From the NCBI GenBank assembly GCA_017633615.1, contig JAGBPB010000066.1, positions 31,831-95,830 on the forward strand: a stretch of DNA of 64,000 bases. Direction: 5' to 3'. The stretch is from Bacteroidaceae bacterium (lineage in GTDB: Bacteria; Bacteroidota; Bacteroidia; Bacteroidales; Bacteroidaceae). The notes beneath the pieces were generated by a model. It did not search any database and had not been told where the DNA came from. It was given only the letters and a program-made list of their open reading frames with translations. Of the stretch, positions 60,401 through 63,665 are shown piece after piece; position 1 is the stretch's first letter, and each line of letters starts with the position of its first letter. Made by a program: the position numbers and the translations under genes.

Positions 60401-62298
60401 CAAAGACCATCTGGGATGAAGATGATCAGGAAGAAAAGCCCAAGTTCCTGATTGATGCCCAATATGAAATCCCGAATAATAACAATAACGAGCCAGATTA
60501 CCCGAACGGTCATTTTACATCATTTGGTACCACACCTGTCATTACCGGTTCGGTCTATGGAGGTTCCGAGAACGGCCATGTTATAGGCAATACCCTGATA
60601 GAAATGAAGAACGGTATCATTGGCCATGCCATTTATGGTGGCGGTAAAGGTAAGGGTACCTATAAGGGCAGACTCTATAATCTGGCTAATGCTGCTGCTA
60701 TAGCTGAGCTCGGTTCAACAGTCGGTCAGTATTATGCCAACCATCAGAACAATGCCTCATTCGTGCCCGTTCTGAACAACTATACTGAGGACCTTTACAG
60801 CCTTACTGCCGGTAAGGTTTACGGTAACACCCATATCATTATGGATAACGGCTTTGTAATCCGTAGTGTATATGGTGGAGGTAACCTTGGCTCTATCGGT
60901 AAAGGTAACTACTCAGGTGGTAAAGATGATTACTCACTGATAGGTTATGGTGAACGTACAGAGAGTGATATACATAATCTCTGGACTACATCCAGTTATG
61001 ATCCTATTAATAAACAATGGGATGAAACAAAAGAAGCAACTTTAGCCGATCACTTTAGAAGTAGTGGTAATACCTTAATTGAGATTAAGGGTGGCCAGAT
61101 AGGTTACATACTTAAATCAGGTGATAAGAAGGAGATTGAGAAGGTTGCCCGTAAGGATGGACTTCCTACCGGTAACGTATTCGGCGGATGTCGCGGACAA
61201 GCCTCACCTAATGGTAATGTATCACCGCGTTATCTGTACATACCTGATTTCTTCCTGGGTTATGTTAATGAGACAGAAGTGATAATAGGAACATCTGATG
61301 GTCAACAGCCTAAGATTCTGGGTTCTGTCTATGGCGGAGGTCAGGATGGTCACGTACGTCGCAGCACGAATGTGACAATCAACCAGGCTGAAATAGGTAT
61401 CCCATACAATTCTGATTACCAAGGCTATTTGGGTATCAATGATAAGCGCAACACTCATTGGAAAAACCGCGGCAATGTTTTCGGTGCCGGTTCCGGTATA
61501 GGATCATATGACTTGAAGAATAATAATGGCCAAATAGTAAATGAAGACGGAATAGCAATTATTGAAGCTGATGGTACTCCTATCCAAGTAGGAGCAGGTG
61601 TTAGCAAAGATGCTGCTGTTGATTACAACTACTCATCGGGTTCTGTAACCTGCGAGACTAACGTTATAATCAATGATAAAAACACTGGTAATACCGTTAT
61701 TCACCAGAACGTCTATGGCGGTGGCTCACTTGCAAGTATAGGACCTCCTAACACAGGTCAGGGCTTTGCTGAGCTCAATACCACTACTGAGGACTATCCG
61801 GATATTAAGGTTGACGGAGTCTCAAAGAGAGCTTATCTGACCCACAAGTCAACATCTTCAAACAACATTATTATAAATGGAGGTACAATTGGAGATGCTA
61901 CAAGTTTTGCAGCAGGCTATGGTGGAAATGTATTTGGAGCAAGCCGAGGTAACCTTGAGAACGAAAAAGGCAAGATACTGAATCTGCGTAACATGGATGA
62001 GAGATATGCGACTTCCATCTGGACCGACGTAAAGGCCAAGAACGGTCACATATTCGGCAACGTATTCGGAGGTGGTGAGTCCGGTTCCGTTACAAAGGAT
62101 ACCAAGGTTACAATTGGTGGCACACCAGCAACTGTCTCCGGTGCCCCGCGCCGCGCCGCACCTGCTGAGCAGTCTAACGCAGCTGCTCCCGCTAGCAACG
62201 TCAACAGCGGTACTGGTAACACAGGCACCAGCACCCCGGCTAACGTAGCTACAGAGGCCCCCGTAAACCGCACCATCACCACCCGCCAGGCTCAGTAA
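42490..62298 (+). CDS. Giant secreted YGGG-repeat protein 2 (about 6600 residues)
   Basis: The longest gene of the window, 35 bp after giant 1 with no promoter between. AAGGAG at 42475-42480 precedes the ATG at 42490. An in-frame ATG at 42547 gives a more usual signal peptide (MNNIRNNN to VVWGQ) and is a real alternative. A GLUG-like region (FKGTIDG, RIYNCGI, RVINCYSY) covers about 95-210. A beta-rich spacer with GRIFPQGAYFDVPYG covers about 370-700. From about 740 to 6540 the chain is a near-continuous array of [VI][YF]GGG rungs with two families of long super-modules. The C-terminus is Ala/Pro/Thr/Asn-rich (about the last 60 residues, ending TTRQAQ) and has no visible sorting domain. Export is likely, anchoring is unclear, and no catalytic motif was seen. 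Confidence 0.8.
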   Translation: MCLRERAESKNIDNKEIVAMNNIRNNNISVSSHTARHTLRVAAAMLMLLLCGSFNVVWGQTISSLSDITDPEGSYTLASTFSTTGDRASTAEGVIGSSGNPFKGTIDGQLVTITGTWDKPLFDYVEDATIKNVIIETASVSGSSYIGAIAGTAKGATRIYNCGILSGTVTSSNNHCGSLVGYLDGTARVINCYSYADVAGGTANNIYASGIVGYNNVKTTSSSINTMVMNCMFYGDITAGNKISPVFGGNGIDNLQNNSGLNTFNYYAYNKLKTKAITNYNCALAVEEKYLNRFEFYRLLLNSNKKLAAYYATGSADNADQKMAKWVLETADRTITNPKPYPILKAQDYYPSIINPDIANAPDSTAVGRNKGGKLGKTISVKIQNSTSGGQTAPSGANINTTITLTRTDKDFDRFNFNYDKVQLPYYNDYGTGNYTEYRVVTGWKIVAMETLAGFVDPYTADNYDYTKVYATTPNYFDYPNYNFADRKSVNKDLYSVTGRIFPQGAYFDVPYGVTSITIEPYWGKAIYLSDQYYDVTYKGDYGSKTNVTAMGTQVVTSGTRTDFHGQRIETSITDARDYIGKNSPNGLGGFGSTVYDNAIVLVGNFHQNSIPNNVSTKPYTLMSVDEDNDHEPDYSFIYHHTGKKGIAPIRFDFLNVIGTAQAQKPNGASNICNTAILHPIGWFEITNTALMYFSQLEYEDKVDNGNMLDHSPLILQGGVIEQLVSANKDVYNGLTIYIHVGGNVWFKEFNIGIHGDGSAATAHVPVSVTGGDYDSFYLTGIYNPNASVKNDNAECYVSGGHFGEAAGAGQEQINGNVRWQIYNADIDNFFGGGINDNKPIKGTITTDIYNSHVTLFCGGPKFGNMQSNKNVTTNAVGCEFGTFFGAGYGGNSYSRVKFADATTVKWSDWDDNYVNDRGKYFDGATTNAATYGKKGKGVATDFDYEFFVWSSGQTGGRFYVKYATFSLAQCNNVSSTLTGCTVTGNFYGGGSLGNVSGKATSVLDGCTVNGNVFGGGYSATIPTIEVRDAGFTTNPNYNKNSGLFEPAVLSETTTFTWKNASEAGVTLTNNSSGIDPTNHYVYTDVDLNTLGQVNETDLTIKGNTKVCGQIFDNDGNVTETTGGVFGGGDMSAVNNNTLVKIEATHSDGVLNVFGGGNTADVDGSTEVKMTGGKVTKDIFGGGKGATTQVGVTATVNFGKEGETPGTYEGTGIVNGNIYGGSAYGTVNEAVVNLFNGTMTPSTTDGTTGNVFGGGMGEYDAEHPTEKDAVVTTKATVNQHGITVPYGIFGGGNTHATVTNTEVNLHAGTIGKAFTSEPVTLPDVVFGGGLGPQTSVTSTTKVDFKTTADLATMKVYGNVYGGSKQGSVTAVDVNLQGGTIWGNVFGGGYQTAAEKTAATDITVTLDGTKFDRTYNGTAQIFGANNLQGTPTGHVKVWVKRTVGNDKPTVDGESNPIDRDHRPYTGTTYDLAAVYGGGNQADYVPTDDAAYAEVLIEGCEQTSIEYVYGGGNAAAVPATDVTILGSYIIDYVFGGGNGAGAGNPGANVGIYKLNNVDTNYGSGKAVTKLVGGYIKNVFGGSNTKGNVRGGTLMTMPEPDDYTGHDCCSTRDIKEIYGAGNKAEQDGAVTMILGCVDNMENVYGGAKDAHVKGGVDLVVTSGHFSGVYGGNDTSGSIQGPITVTIEETGCEPLTIDNLYLGGNLAPYSVYGYKDVSGTLEARTKAEYETLIAGKTEEEIAALGLPYADPVLNVVSCTSIGNVFGGGYGSTATMYGNPTVNINMIPGAYAAQIDRDNDGNADNNANTIGAIGNVYGGGNEAGVVGETHVNICTAETAAVQSSMGAPFTGTPQTVQPAYITGDVFGAGKGKSDDVESAMVTGNTNIVMGGGSVAKSVYGGGELSQVTGNTNITVRGGSIGDITGVNAGETYGNVYGGGKGNTTNVRAGLVKGNTNITIEEVIADEDYHTAHPETAVGTVLSSPSIYHNIYGGGAHGSVGNYTYATDDAGAAINGYTDGGTTNITITGGTIGINGHNNGMVFGASRGDIDAPNTIYDNVAWVYNTNVVIGTTGQGTVTTTPSIKGSVYGGGENGHTYHDASVTIHSGMVGITDTSIDGGAAYEYRGNVYGGGCGTDKYYSDPSEIQNPHDGNGNTYNPIAGIVSGNATVLIDGGHVVRDVYGAGSMGSVTGTSSVTIAGSAVIGAEGSGGGYVFAAARGDATEPTMATVGSSALTVNGGTVWGDAYGGGQNGYVNGAVTVTLNGGTLKQDVYGGGALAQTNTSYAAGSAPANTYVTNVTLAGAAINGNLYGGGLGNSDIAANVNGPVTVTVTSGTAANVFGCNNINGAPQSTVVVNIQGTNNPTANIPLPIRNVYGGGNQAAYTYTDESHPLQVNISDGTMGNVFGGGLSADVAGSIEVKVSGGTVDEDVYGGGALANTNTANWTSERATEYTEVTGLTVGVTSVGGYYTKSGSVYTLVTTGTAASGTTYYRKKVSGTWATGMNDVTEGTKYKTNVILTGGLIGNAYGGGLGRLYKAASGTEPEITAVEAMVYGDVKVTVNDPAAIGSATGVAFTQGTDKVTYGEGDNRKEYIIPLTGRVFGCNNQNGTPTGNVKVEVYSTRQIDANNQIIEGHGSQNRKYPYEMQAVYGGGNLSDYLPADGKGTSVYIEGCDETSIEKVYGGGNSASVPATDVTIHSCYDIGYAFGGGNGGDLIKKNGVWIENEGAIVIGLAKMTPKGGKIGQVFGGSDAKGVCGSTTVDLARQDESTCPLVLTRIYGAGNEADVATDVNMIISGCTSDAQTIGGETVNTQIEYVYGGSYNAHIAGDVNLTISSGIFKYVYGGNDRTGSIGGNITVNIEERDDCNPIIIESLLGGGNEAPYPGTKRDGTEITTPGKITVNVKSATYIGEVYGGSFKADVNGDTEVNINMTKGRWAGAEAPTGYSDLPNVHNGSIDDAVGVIGSIYGGGNQGVVRGKSTVNIGTSSTVPVIDQVTYDGEGKITNITYTNATVLGAHITGDVFGGGNLADVRGNTAVNICATEETAGVWKAVAEGSEHVTIGGNVYGGGKGIDDNFFCDKGMVGIANENDGTHANDDLGTHVRIGNGTVDGSVYGGGKVGRVEYHSVVTIGLTPQTGVTSAPEIKGNVFGGGKGVETHGYAALLRGNTTVTVQENAKVRNSVYGGGEISTIGRFWIKNINNKDTNGNLLTEAPPEDLPDGMPYKLRDGGKCTVSILGNAEIGPATTMTMPTFEGNVFGAGKGFLPKVYDYSADDDDHRPKRVAANGDDYFVNEAAYMVFIETQALADETYVTIDGNAFVKGSVYGGSENGRVLNDTHVNIAGGQIGWGQNATGDGGRHAATVWEANYTHSDDNTSLECPSWDYKSPFAPYDPFAVYVNGTYKYDYSTTYSVIKPEDQRENSGGGMPTGSDGHTFYGNVFGGGSGKDPYAPGRWHRKAGAVGGNTYVNITGGHILTSVYGGNEHTDVGTYAADNLTPRSGGKCTVNMTGGTLGVPRTLKQIAAHPVTCYLFGAGKGDQRIFFNTWTNVIETEVNISGNARLYGSTFGGGEDGHVINDAKTNIGGTVKIDLNDDGDTDDSGETFTAQSNLKIGTWGTSYVDGNVFGGGRGFSGEALTAGTVGGNVTVNIQGGTMLGSVYGGGRLASVGTYFTDPNHELYGQFQEDETGQNPKTYGHVTVTISGGTIGNASPVADSDYSKEKYSGNVFGGSMGRITLIDNTINPVWPELAQVKNTSISISGASTSIRRNVYGGGEFGTVRENATISIENGTIGGNVFGGGYGSDDHTSTTPITVHWNGSELTYAYTPMQWAGTIGGNTQINISGGTLNKNVYGGGELASVGIINYLVDKVDSGTGEPSELIVSHTKDNVTSYYKYQDIIKHSNTKADGALYDFGLSWPFEFKYIPNKPNSALVGGKTTVNITGGTFITTGETETGYIFGGGKGKVWFGATETTPEDITQQRYTEAFCANVRETEVTIGSGASIRTVYGGGDDGHVYEDANVIINGGTIARSVFGGGKGTSTYKGNLLYIEKPANVTEDEYSADIHSWTAGKVYGNTSVTMNGGEVGRFVFGGGNMASVGKGNYSGGADDYSTDGYGELPTENGNLWTSEFNPNEEISATNKPDYAYYFLNSGKSVVTILGGRVGPELTTPVDNTKVDKYIDEDGIPYGSVFGGSRGKAAATCTLSPRYRYVPDTFLGYVNKAVVNIGGYINDNQETILDATGPTIEGSIYGGGQDGHVRNSTEVKIFKGNISGQGDYETAARSGHVFGAGSGVGKYDSGTKDAQNNPIEYCNNASGSVTCTTLVEVSGNPATTIIAGNIYGGGALASVGPPYTGVQNDKNGKPYNEYNNTTTDYDETTSRAHGSMSLTKVEIKGGRIGGSVYGASRGPAYSFLTSTFSGVNSANNSAASQYNPTKYATTIWTKVDVTGGTIAGSVYGGGEMGQVKESTVVNLTGGTIAHDAYGGGKGTKNAVSSWDIPANIGGNTTVELNKGMAATGCTLERIFGCNDLNGTPKGIVTVHVYATQHKNQPDIATKYAKFKKLSEYTITNYSDNTDADDLTKLATTVGADVSSYTAVLSGSGTEDEKKNALAGMIEAIADKKYDVQAVYGGGNLAEYEPTDASSTDVFLKQAARTNVIIEGCAETSIKEVYGGGNAASVPATSLSINSAYEIHESYGGGNGYDNYQFDGKWYENPGANVGYHNYSHYVISGESGYNSTTHGSGTQADPYKAIENSASDEPTYHNASTKEYRQLYYLYGEGEAKTDVVGGRIHTVYGGSNQKGNISELALSLYDTSTGCPVITDETYGGSKNATIDGAIDLSMNCVDYTDVLYGASKAANINSDVTLTITNGHYGKIFGGNNESGMINGAITINIEESGCKPIVIGSLYGGGYLADYSIYGYDNNNNNNARTKTQYEKAVATALTGHENDSENAKNEILIANNLYGYPKNDPRINIISATKIDTIYGGGFKALMVGNPYINVNMEQGVVKASYVNDAPSDFTVATHTKDDGHGGYTYTVTGSSENGDAKLAIGTIGNLFGGGNLANIDGDTHVEIGTGKWITAWDNDGPVYTVPENSRNAATITGDVFGGGNNADVTGNTWINIANGLIMHNVYGGGKQGSVGTIDETKTVEHRTQEDGTSNANLKYSYYDFGLSWPVKLEYVTGTGDTHVNITGGRIGTSGDDNGDVFGGGMGSISIKWNDVKNSSEWESISGSNENQKVMNYMNEYRYKEAYQTNVNNTYVTITIPEPDMTKMTIQSVWDTDDGEYKNKYIYDATYTKVNDDTHGSFTTIGTSPGIMGSVYGGSQDGHVIGNTNLTLNSGLIGHALYGGGKGKGSYQGRLYDINETNLLTFKNYEAYNEMIDTKNQGLPEADRYDKYVVKDGLLGEKIYSLTAGKVYGNTNIIMNGGLVMRSIFGGGNLGSIGKGNYSGGADDYALVGFGEMPPTSEALYLWTNSDSPGTFANYFKNSGKASVTITDGTVGFIPESNISKPEGMTQAQVSMLAIKDDLPTGNVFGGCRGMSAPNGNVSPRFQYIPEFFLGYVNETEVTIGDATHSPRIYGSVYGGGQDGHVRRDAKVTINNATIGVEYNSTNISLLGDQTITEQQSTTENAHWASRGNVFGAGSGIGKYKMWSKDKDTGVYSYVKGYNYSSGSVTRKTTVDIKGNTTIYNNVYGGGAIASVGPPPLADGGDNSKITHDTYNTEVIISDNAQIGTASTSSYGGNVFGASKGSTTLYSENQRGLFATDTYTKAKINGGTTHGNVFGGGQVGNVKYDTKVEVSGTISTTKINNDVFGGGDQADVLGNTSVTITGGHILHNVYGGGKMGTVGTITETIVHKGIPESYTGDFTDDGGLYDFALSWPVETKFKPGTGDTYVEITGGRLGTSGDDNGDIFGGGMGSLGIDWKAKGIDDLTTSTDMEKIIETIDNYRYEEQSIANVNNTHVVVNVTNVPDNLDGIAYAKTIWDEDDQEEKPKFLIDAQYEIPNNNNNEPDYPNGHFTSFGTTPVITGSVYGGSENGHVIGNTLIEMKNGIIGHAIYGGGKGKGTYKGRLYNLANAAAIAELGSTVGQYYANHQNNASFVPVLNNYTEDLYSLTAGKVYGNTHIIMDNGFVIRSVYGGGNLGSIGKGNYSGGKDDYSLIGYGERTESDIHNLWTTSSYDPINKQWDETKEATLADHFRSSGNTLIEIKGGQIGYILKSGDKKEIEKVARKDGLPTGNVFGGCRGQASPNGNVSPRYLYIPDFFLGYVNETEVIIGTSDGQQPKILGSVYGGGQDGHVRRSTNVTINQAEIGIPYNSDYQGYLGINDKRNTHWKNRGNVFGAGSGIGSYDLKNNNGQIVNEDGIAIIEADGTPIQVGAGVSKDAAVDYNYSSGSVTCETNVIINDKNTGNTVIHQNVYGGGSLASIGPPNTGQGFAELNTTTEDYPDIKVDGVSKRAYLTHKSTSSNNIIINGGTIGDATSFAAGYGGNVFGASRGNLENEKGKILNLRNMDERYATSIWTDVKAKNGHIFGNVFGGGESGSVTKDTKVTIGGTPATVSGAPRRAAPAEQSNAAAPASNVNSGTGNTGTSTPANVATEAPVNRTITTRQAQ
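46740..47960 (+). repeat. Giant 2 super-module type 1, copy a
   Basis: This block runs FGANNLQGTPTGHVKV, VYGGGNQADYVPTD, IEGCEQTSIEYVYGGG, VPATDVTI, VFGGSNTKGNVRGG, VYGGNDTSGSIQGPI, EETGCEPL and ends near VYGGGNEAGVVGETHVNI. The same order of landmarks returns in copies b and c. The edges are approximate and set by where the shared landmarks begin and end. Confidence 0.75.
50276..51420 (+). repeat. Giant 2 super-module type 1, copy b
   Basis: This copy has the landmarks in the same order as copy a: FGCNNQNGTPTGNVKV, VYGGGNLSDYLPAD, IEGCDETSIEKVYGGG, VPATDVTI, VFGGSDAKGVCGS, VYGGNDRTGSIGGNI, EERDDCNPI and VYGGSFKADVNGDTEVNINM. The protein is diverged from copy a at most variable positions but keeps the rung boundaries. 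Confidence 0.75.
53953..55890 (+). repeat. Giant 2 super-module type 2, copy a
   Basis: The landmarks are VYGGGELASVGI, LYDFGLSWPFEFKY, YIFGGGKGKV, VYGGGDDGHVYEDANV, FGGGKGTSTYKGNLL, TAGKVYGNTSV, GKGNYSGGADDYS, SVFGGSRGKA, LSPRYRYVPDTFLGYVN, YGGGQDGHVRNS, HVFGAGSGVGKY and YGGGALASVGPP. Copies b and c repeat this order. It is the most diverged of the three. Confidence 0.75.
56031..57660 (+). repeat. Giant 2 super-module type 1, copy c (longer)
   Basis: The landmarks FGCNDLNGTPKGIVTV, VYGGGNLAEYEPTD, IEGCAETSIKEVYGGG, VPATSLSI, VYGGSNQKGNISE, FGGNNESGMINGAI and EESGCKPI recur in the order of copies a and b. It is longer because of an inserted segment between the first two landmarks (about 56100-56330), a His/Ser/Tyr-rich insertion (about 56610-56780) and a run of six Asn codons (57226-57243). 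Confidence 0.75.
57772..59892 (+). repeat. Giant 2 super-module type 2, copy b (tandem with copy c)
   Basis: This unit of about 2.1 kb begins DVFGGGNNADVTGNT, passes through YDFGLSWPVKLEY, GTSGDDNGDVFGGGMGS, VYGGSQDGHVIGNTN, YGGGKGKGSYQGRLY, GKGNYSGGADDYALVG, VFGGCRGMSAPNGNVSPR, FFLGYVNETEVTIG, YGGGQDGHVRRD, FGAGSGIGKY and ends in a GNVFGASKG rung group. Copy c starts on the next codon, so this is a direct tandem repeat. Confidence 0.82.
59893..62142 (+). repeat. Giant 2 super-module type 2, copy c
   Basis: This copy begins DVFGGGDQADVLGNT and repeats copy b rung by rung: YDFALSWPVETKF, GTSGDDNGDIFGGGMGS, VYGGSENGHVIGNT, YGGGKGKGTYKGRLY, GKGNYSGGKDDYSLIG, VFGGCRGQASPNGNVSPR, FFLGYVNETEVIIG, YGGGQDGHVRRS and FGAGSGIGSY. 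It passes straight into the disordered C-terminal tail. It is clearly closer to copy b than to copy a. Confidence 0.82.
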
Positions 62299-62330
62299 CG
62301 ATAGTACGATAAAAACGGCTTAAACTCAAA

Positions 62331-62366
62331 AAGAGACGGCTCTACTCGCAAGCAGAGCCGTCTCTT
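62331..62366 (+). terminator. Terminator of the fimbrial/giant locus
   Basis: A perfect 13-bp stem AAGAGACGGCTCT/AGAGCCGTCTCTT (62331-62343 with 62354-62366) with a 10-nt loop lies 33 bp after the giant 2 stop codon. The T tract after it is short (TTGTAT), but the stem is very stable. Confidence 0.8.
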
Positions 62367-62400
62367 GTATAAATGTGCAAAATGTACAATTGGGGTCATA

Positions 62401-62433
62401 CAATTGGGGGCAGTCCCCTTTTGCACGTTTTTT
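62401..62433. repeat. Single REP-like copy, same family as the element in the ATPase operon
   Basis: CAATTGGGGGCAGTCCCC followed by CTTTTGCACG and a T run matches the left arm at 11736-11768 with one base changed in the central palindrome. A decayed partial copy, ACAATTGGGG, lies just before it (62387-62396). No inverted partner arm is complete here, so it is a lone REP rather than a REPIN. Confidence 0.65.
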
Positions 62434-62444
62434 CCACTAATCCT

Positions 62445-62476
62445 TTTGTGATTATCATTAATTATTCTTACGTTTG
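62445..62476 (+). promoter_or_regulatory. Promoter of the DUF4160/DUF2442 pair
   Basis: TTTG (62445-62448), 20 bp, TACGTTTG (62469-62476) fits the Bacteroidetes consensus in both elements and spacing. The start codon of the DUF4160 gene is 28 bp further on. Confidence 0.65.
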
Positions 62477-62503
62477 TAACCAAACATTTAATACCTATGT
62501 AAT

Positions 62504-62806
62504 ATGCCAAAAATTTACGAATACCTTGGATTTATCTTTTTCTTCTATTCCAATGAACATGAACCTATACATGTTCACGTGATTAAGAATGGTCAACAAA
62601 CGGTCTTTGAGTTAATACTCTCCGATGGAATCTTGGTCGAAATTAGACGAAGGAAAGAATCTGGTTACAAACAATTAGATGAAAAAGATGCAGTCCAGGC
62701 AGAAGAGTTTATTAAGGCCTATTACAAGAATATTATTGATAAATGGATGAATTTCTTTGTTTTAAAGAAAAGGGTCCGTTGTACATTAATAACGAAAAAG
62801 ATTTGA
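62504..62806 (+). CDS. DUF4160-family protein
   Basis: This 100-residue protein starts MPKIYEYLGFIFFFYSNEH and contains EPIHVHV, the typical core of DUF4160, with a C-terminal YYKNIIDKWMNFFVLKK helix. DUF4160 genes commonly sit directly before a DUF2442 gene, as here, and the pair is widely found in mobile or toxin-antitoxin-like settings. The biochemical role is not established to my knowledge. It has its own promoter and no signal peptide. Confidence 0.8.
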   Translation: MPKIYEYLGFIFFFYSNEHEPIHVHVIKNGQQTVFELILSDGILVEIRRRKESGYKQLDEKDAVQAEEFIKAYYKNIIDKWMNFFVLKKRVRCTLITKKI

Positions 62807-62814
62807 ATGATTAT

Positions 62815-63072
62815 ATGGATTCTACAGGACCATACATAGTGAAAGCTGAGTATGCTGGTGATGTCCGTCTGAACATCTGGTTCAGTGACGGAACAACTCA
62901 GTCTGTGGATTTCCGTCCATTTATCCTATCACACCCACATCCCCAATACAACCGATATATTGAGCCAAGATATTTCAAGAAGTTCAGATTGGAACACGGA
63001 AATGTTGTATGGGGCAAAAACTGGGATCTGGTATTCCCCTTAGAACAATTATATTCCGGTAAAATTATGTAA
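62815..63072 (+). CDS. DUF2442-family protein
   Basis: The product (85 residues from ATG 62815) has the DUF2442 core YIVKAEYAGDVRLNIWFSDGTTQ followed by VDFRPF, then RYFKKFRLEHGNVVWG and DLVFPLEQLY. The start at 62815 lies 8 bp after the DUF4160 stop. An in-frame ATG at 62743 would overlap the DUF4160 gene by 64 bp and add 24 residues read from its conserved C-terminal codons in another frame, so it is less likely. It forms an operon with DUF4160. Function is unknown; these small proteins are often considered TA-associated or DNA-binding. Confidence 0.8.
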   Translation: MDSTGPYIVKAEYAGDVRLNIWFSDGTTQSVDFRPFILSHPHPQYNRYIEPRYFKKFRLEHGNVVWGKNWDLVFPLEQLYSGKIM

Positions 63073-63083
63073 CCCTTAATTGT

Positions 63084-63113
63084 TTCTATATTAATTACAA
63101 TTGATTATTTTCG
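63084..63113 (+). promoter_or_regulatory. Weak candidate promoter of the toxin-antitoxin pair
   Basis: TATTTTCG (63106-63113) differs at one position from TAnnTTTG, and a loose TTGT lies 22 bp upstream. It stands 64 bp before the antitoxin start in the only gap available. Confidence 0.3.
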
Positions 63114-63177
63114 CGAAGATAAACATCAACAACAATCATCTACAATATTATTGATAACTATAAAACAATAAAACGAC

Positions 63178-63354
63178 ATGGGAAACGTAGCATACGATGA
63201 AAAGACAGTTTCTATGGAAATGCCAGAAACAGCAAACATGACTGTTGAGCAAGAAATACCCCAAGGGTATATTTCATTAGAAAAATTTGGCGAAATTTTC
63301 CATCAGAAACTAGATTCGGCATATGCAAAAATACGACGTAATAGTAAGTTCTGA
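63178..63354 (+). CDS. Small antitoxin-like protein
   Basis: An ORF of 58 codons (MGNVAYDEKTVSMEMPE to IRRNSKF) stands directly before, and overlaps by 32 bp, a RelE/ParE-type toxin gene. The segment GYISLEKFGEIFHQKLDSAY resembles the short C-terminal antitoxin helix seen in Bacteroidales ParE-associated partners. The size, acidic N-terminal half and overlap fit a type II antitoxin. No DNA-binding motif is evident, so the call rests on position. Confidence 0.65.
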   Translation: MGNVAYDEKTVSMEMPETANMTVEQEIPQGYISLEKFGEIFHQKLDSAYAKIRRNSKF

Positions 63355-63631
63355 TGCCACTACAGACCTTGATGAAATAGCTGATTATATTGCAAGTATT
63401 TACCGTCCTGAAACTGGACACAAATATGTGGATAGAATTTTAGGAAATATTTCTTTTCTCTCCTATTCAGCTGGAACTTATAGAATTAGTCCATACATTA
63501 TGGCCAGGATGATACATCCTGAGGCCAAAACAATGAGTATAATAAACCATAAATGGACTGTAGTATTCCATATAGAACAGTCTAATGTAATTGTTGATAG
63601 AATTATTCCGTCCAGCTTAATTATAATTTGA
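63323..63631 (+). CDS. RelE/ParE-family toxin of a type II toxin-antitoxin pair
   Basis: The 102-residue product begins MQKYDVIVSSDATTDLDEIADYIAS and continues YRPETGHKYVDRI, with YRISPYIMARMI and WTVVFHIEQSNVIVDRII at the end. This order (N-terminal strand, two helices, then a strand sheet ending in V-x-R-I) is that of RelE/ParE toxins, which cut mRNA at the ribosome or poison gyrase. Which of the two applies cannot be told. Its start lies inside the antitoxin gene, which points to coupled translation. Confidence 0.83.
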   Translation: MQKYDVIVSSDATTDLDEIADYIASIYRPETGHKYVDRILGNISFLSYSAGTYRISPYIMARMIHPEAKTMSIINHKWTVVFHIEQSNVIVDRIIPSSLIII

Positions 63632-63665
63632 TGCAATTGAACAAAAGCATGCGAACTCACTGTAA

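Noticed and set aside
30353..61458. Many open frames of 60-197 codons on the minus strand within the giant genes
   Set aside because: They mirror the repetitive codons of the plus-strand genes, have no consistent family features, and overlap genes with clear signal peptides and domain order.
42490..62298. Repetitive DNA that could be mistaken for a CRISPR-like or other short-repeat array
   Set aside because: The repeats are in frame, diverged, coding, and lack constant repeat and spacer lengths.
30296..62298. RTX-type calcium-binding repeats in the giant proteins
   Set aside because: The rungs are [VI][YF]GGG without the GGxGxD nonapeptide spacing, and no RTX C-terminal secretion signal is present.
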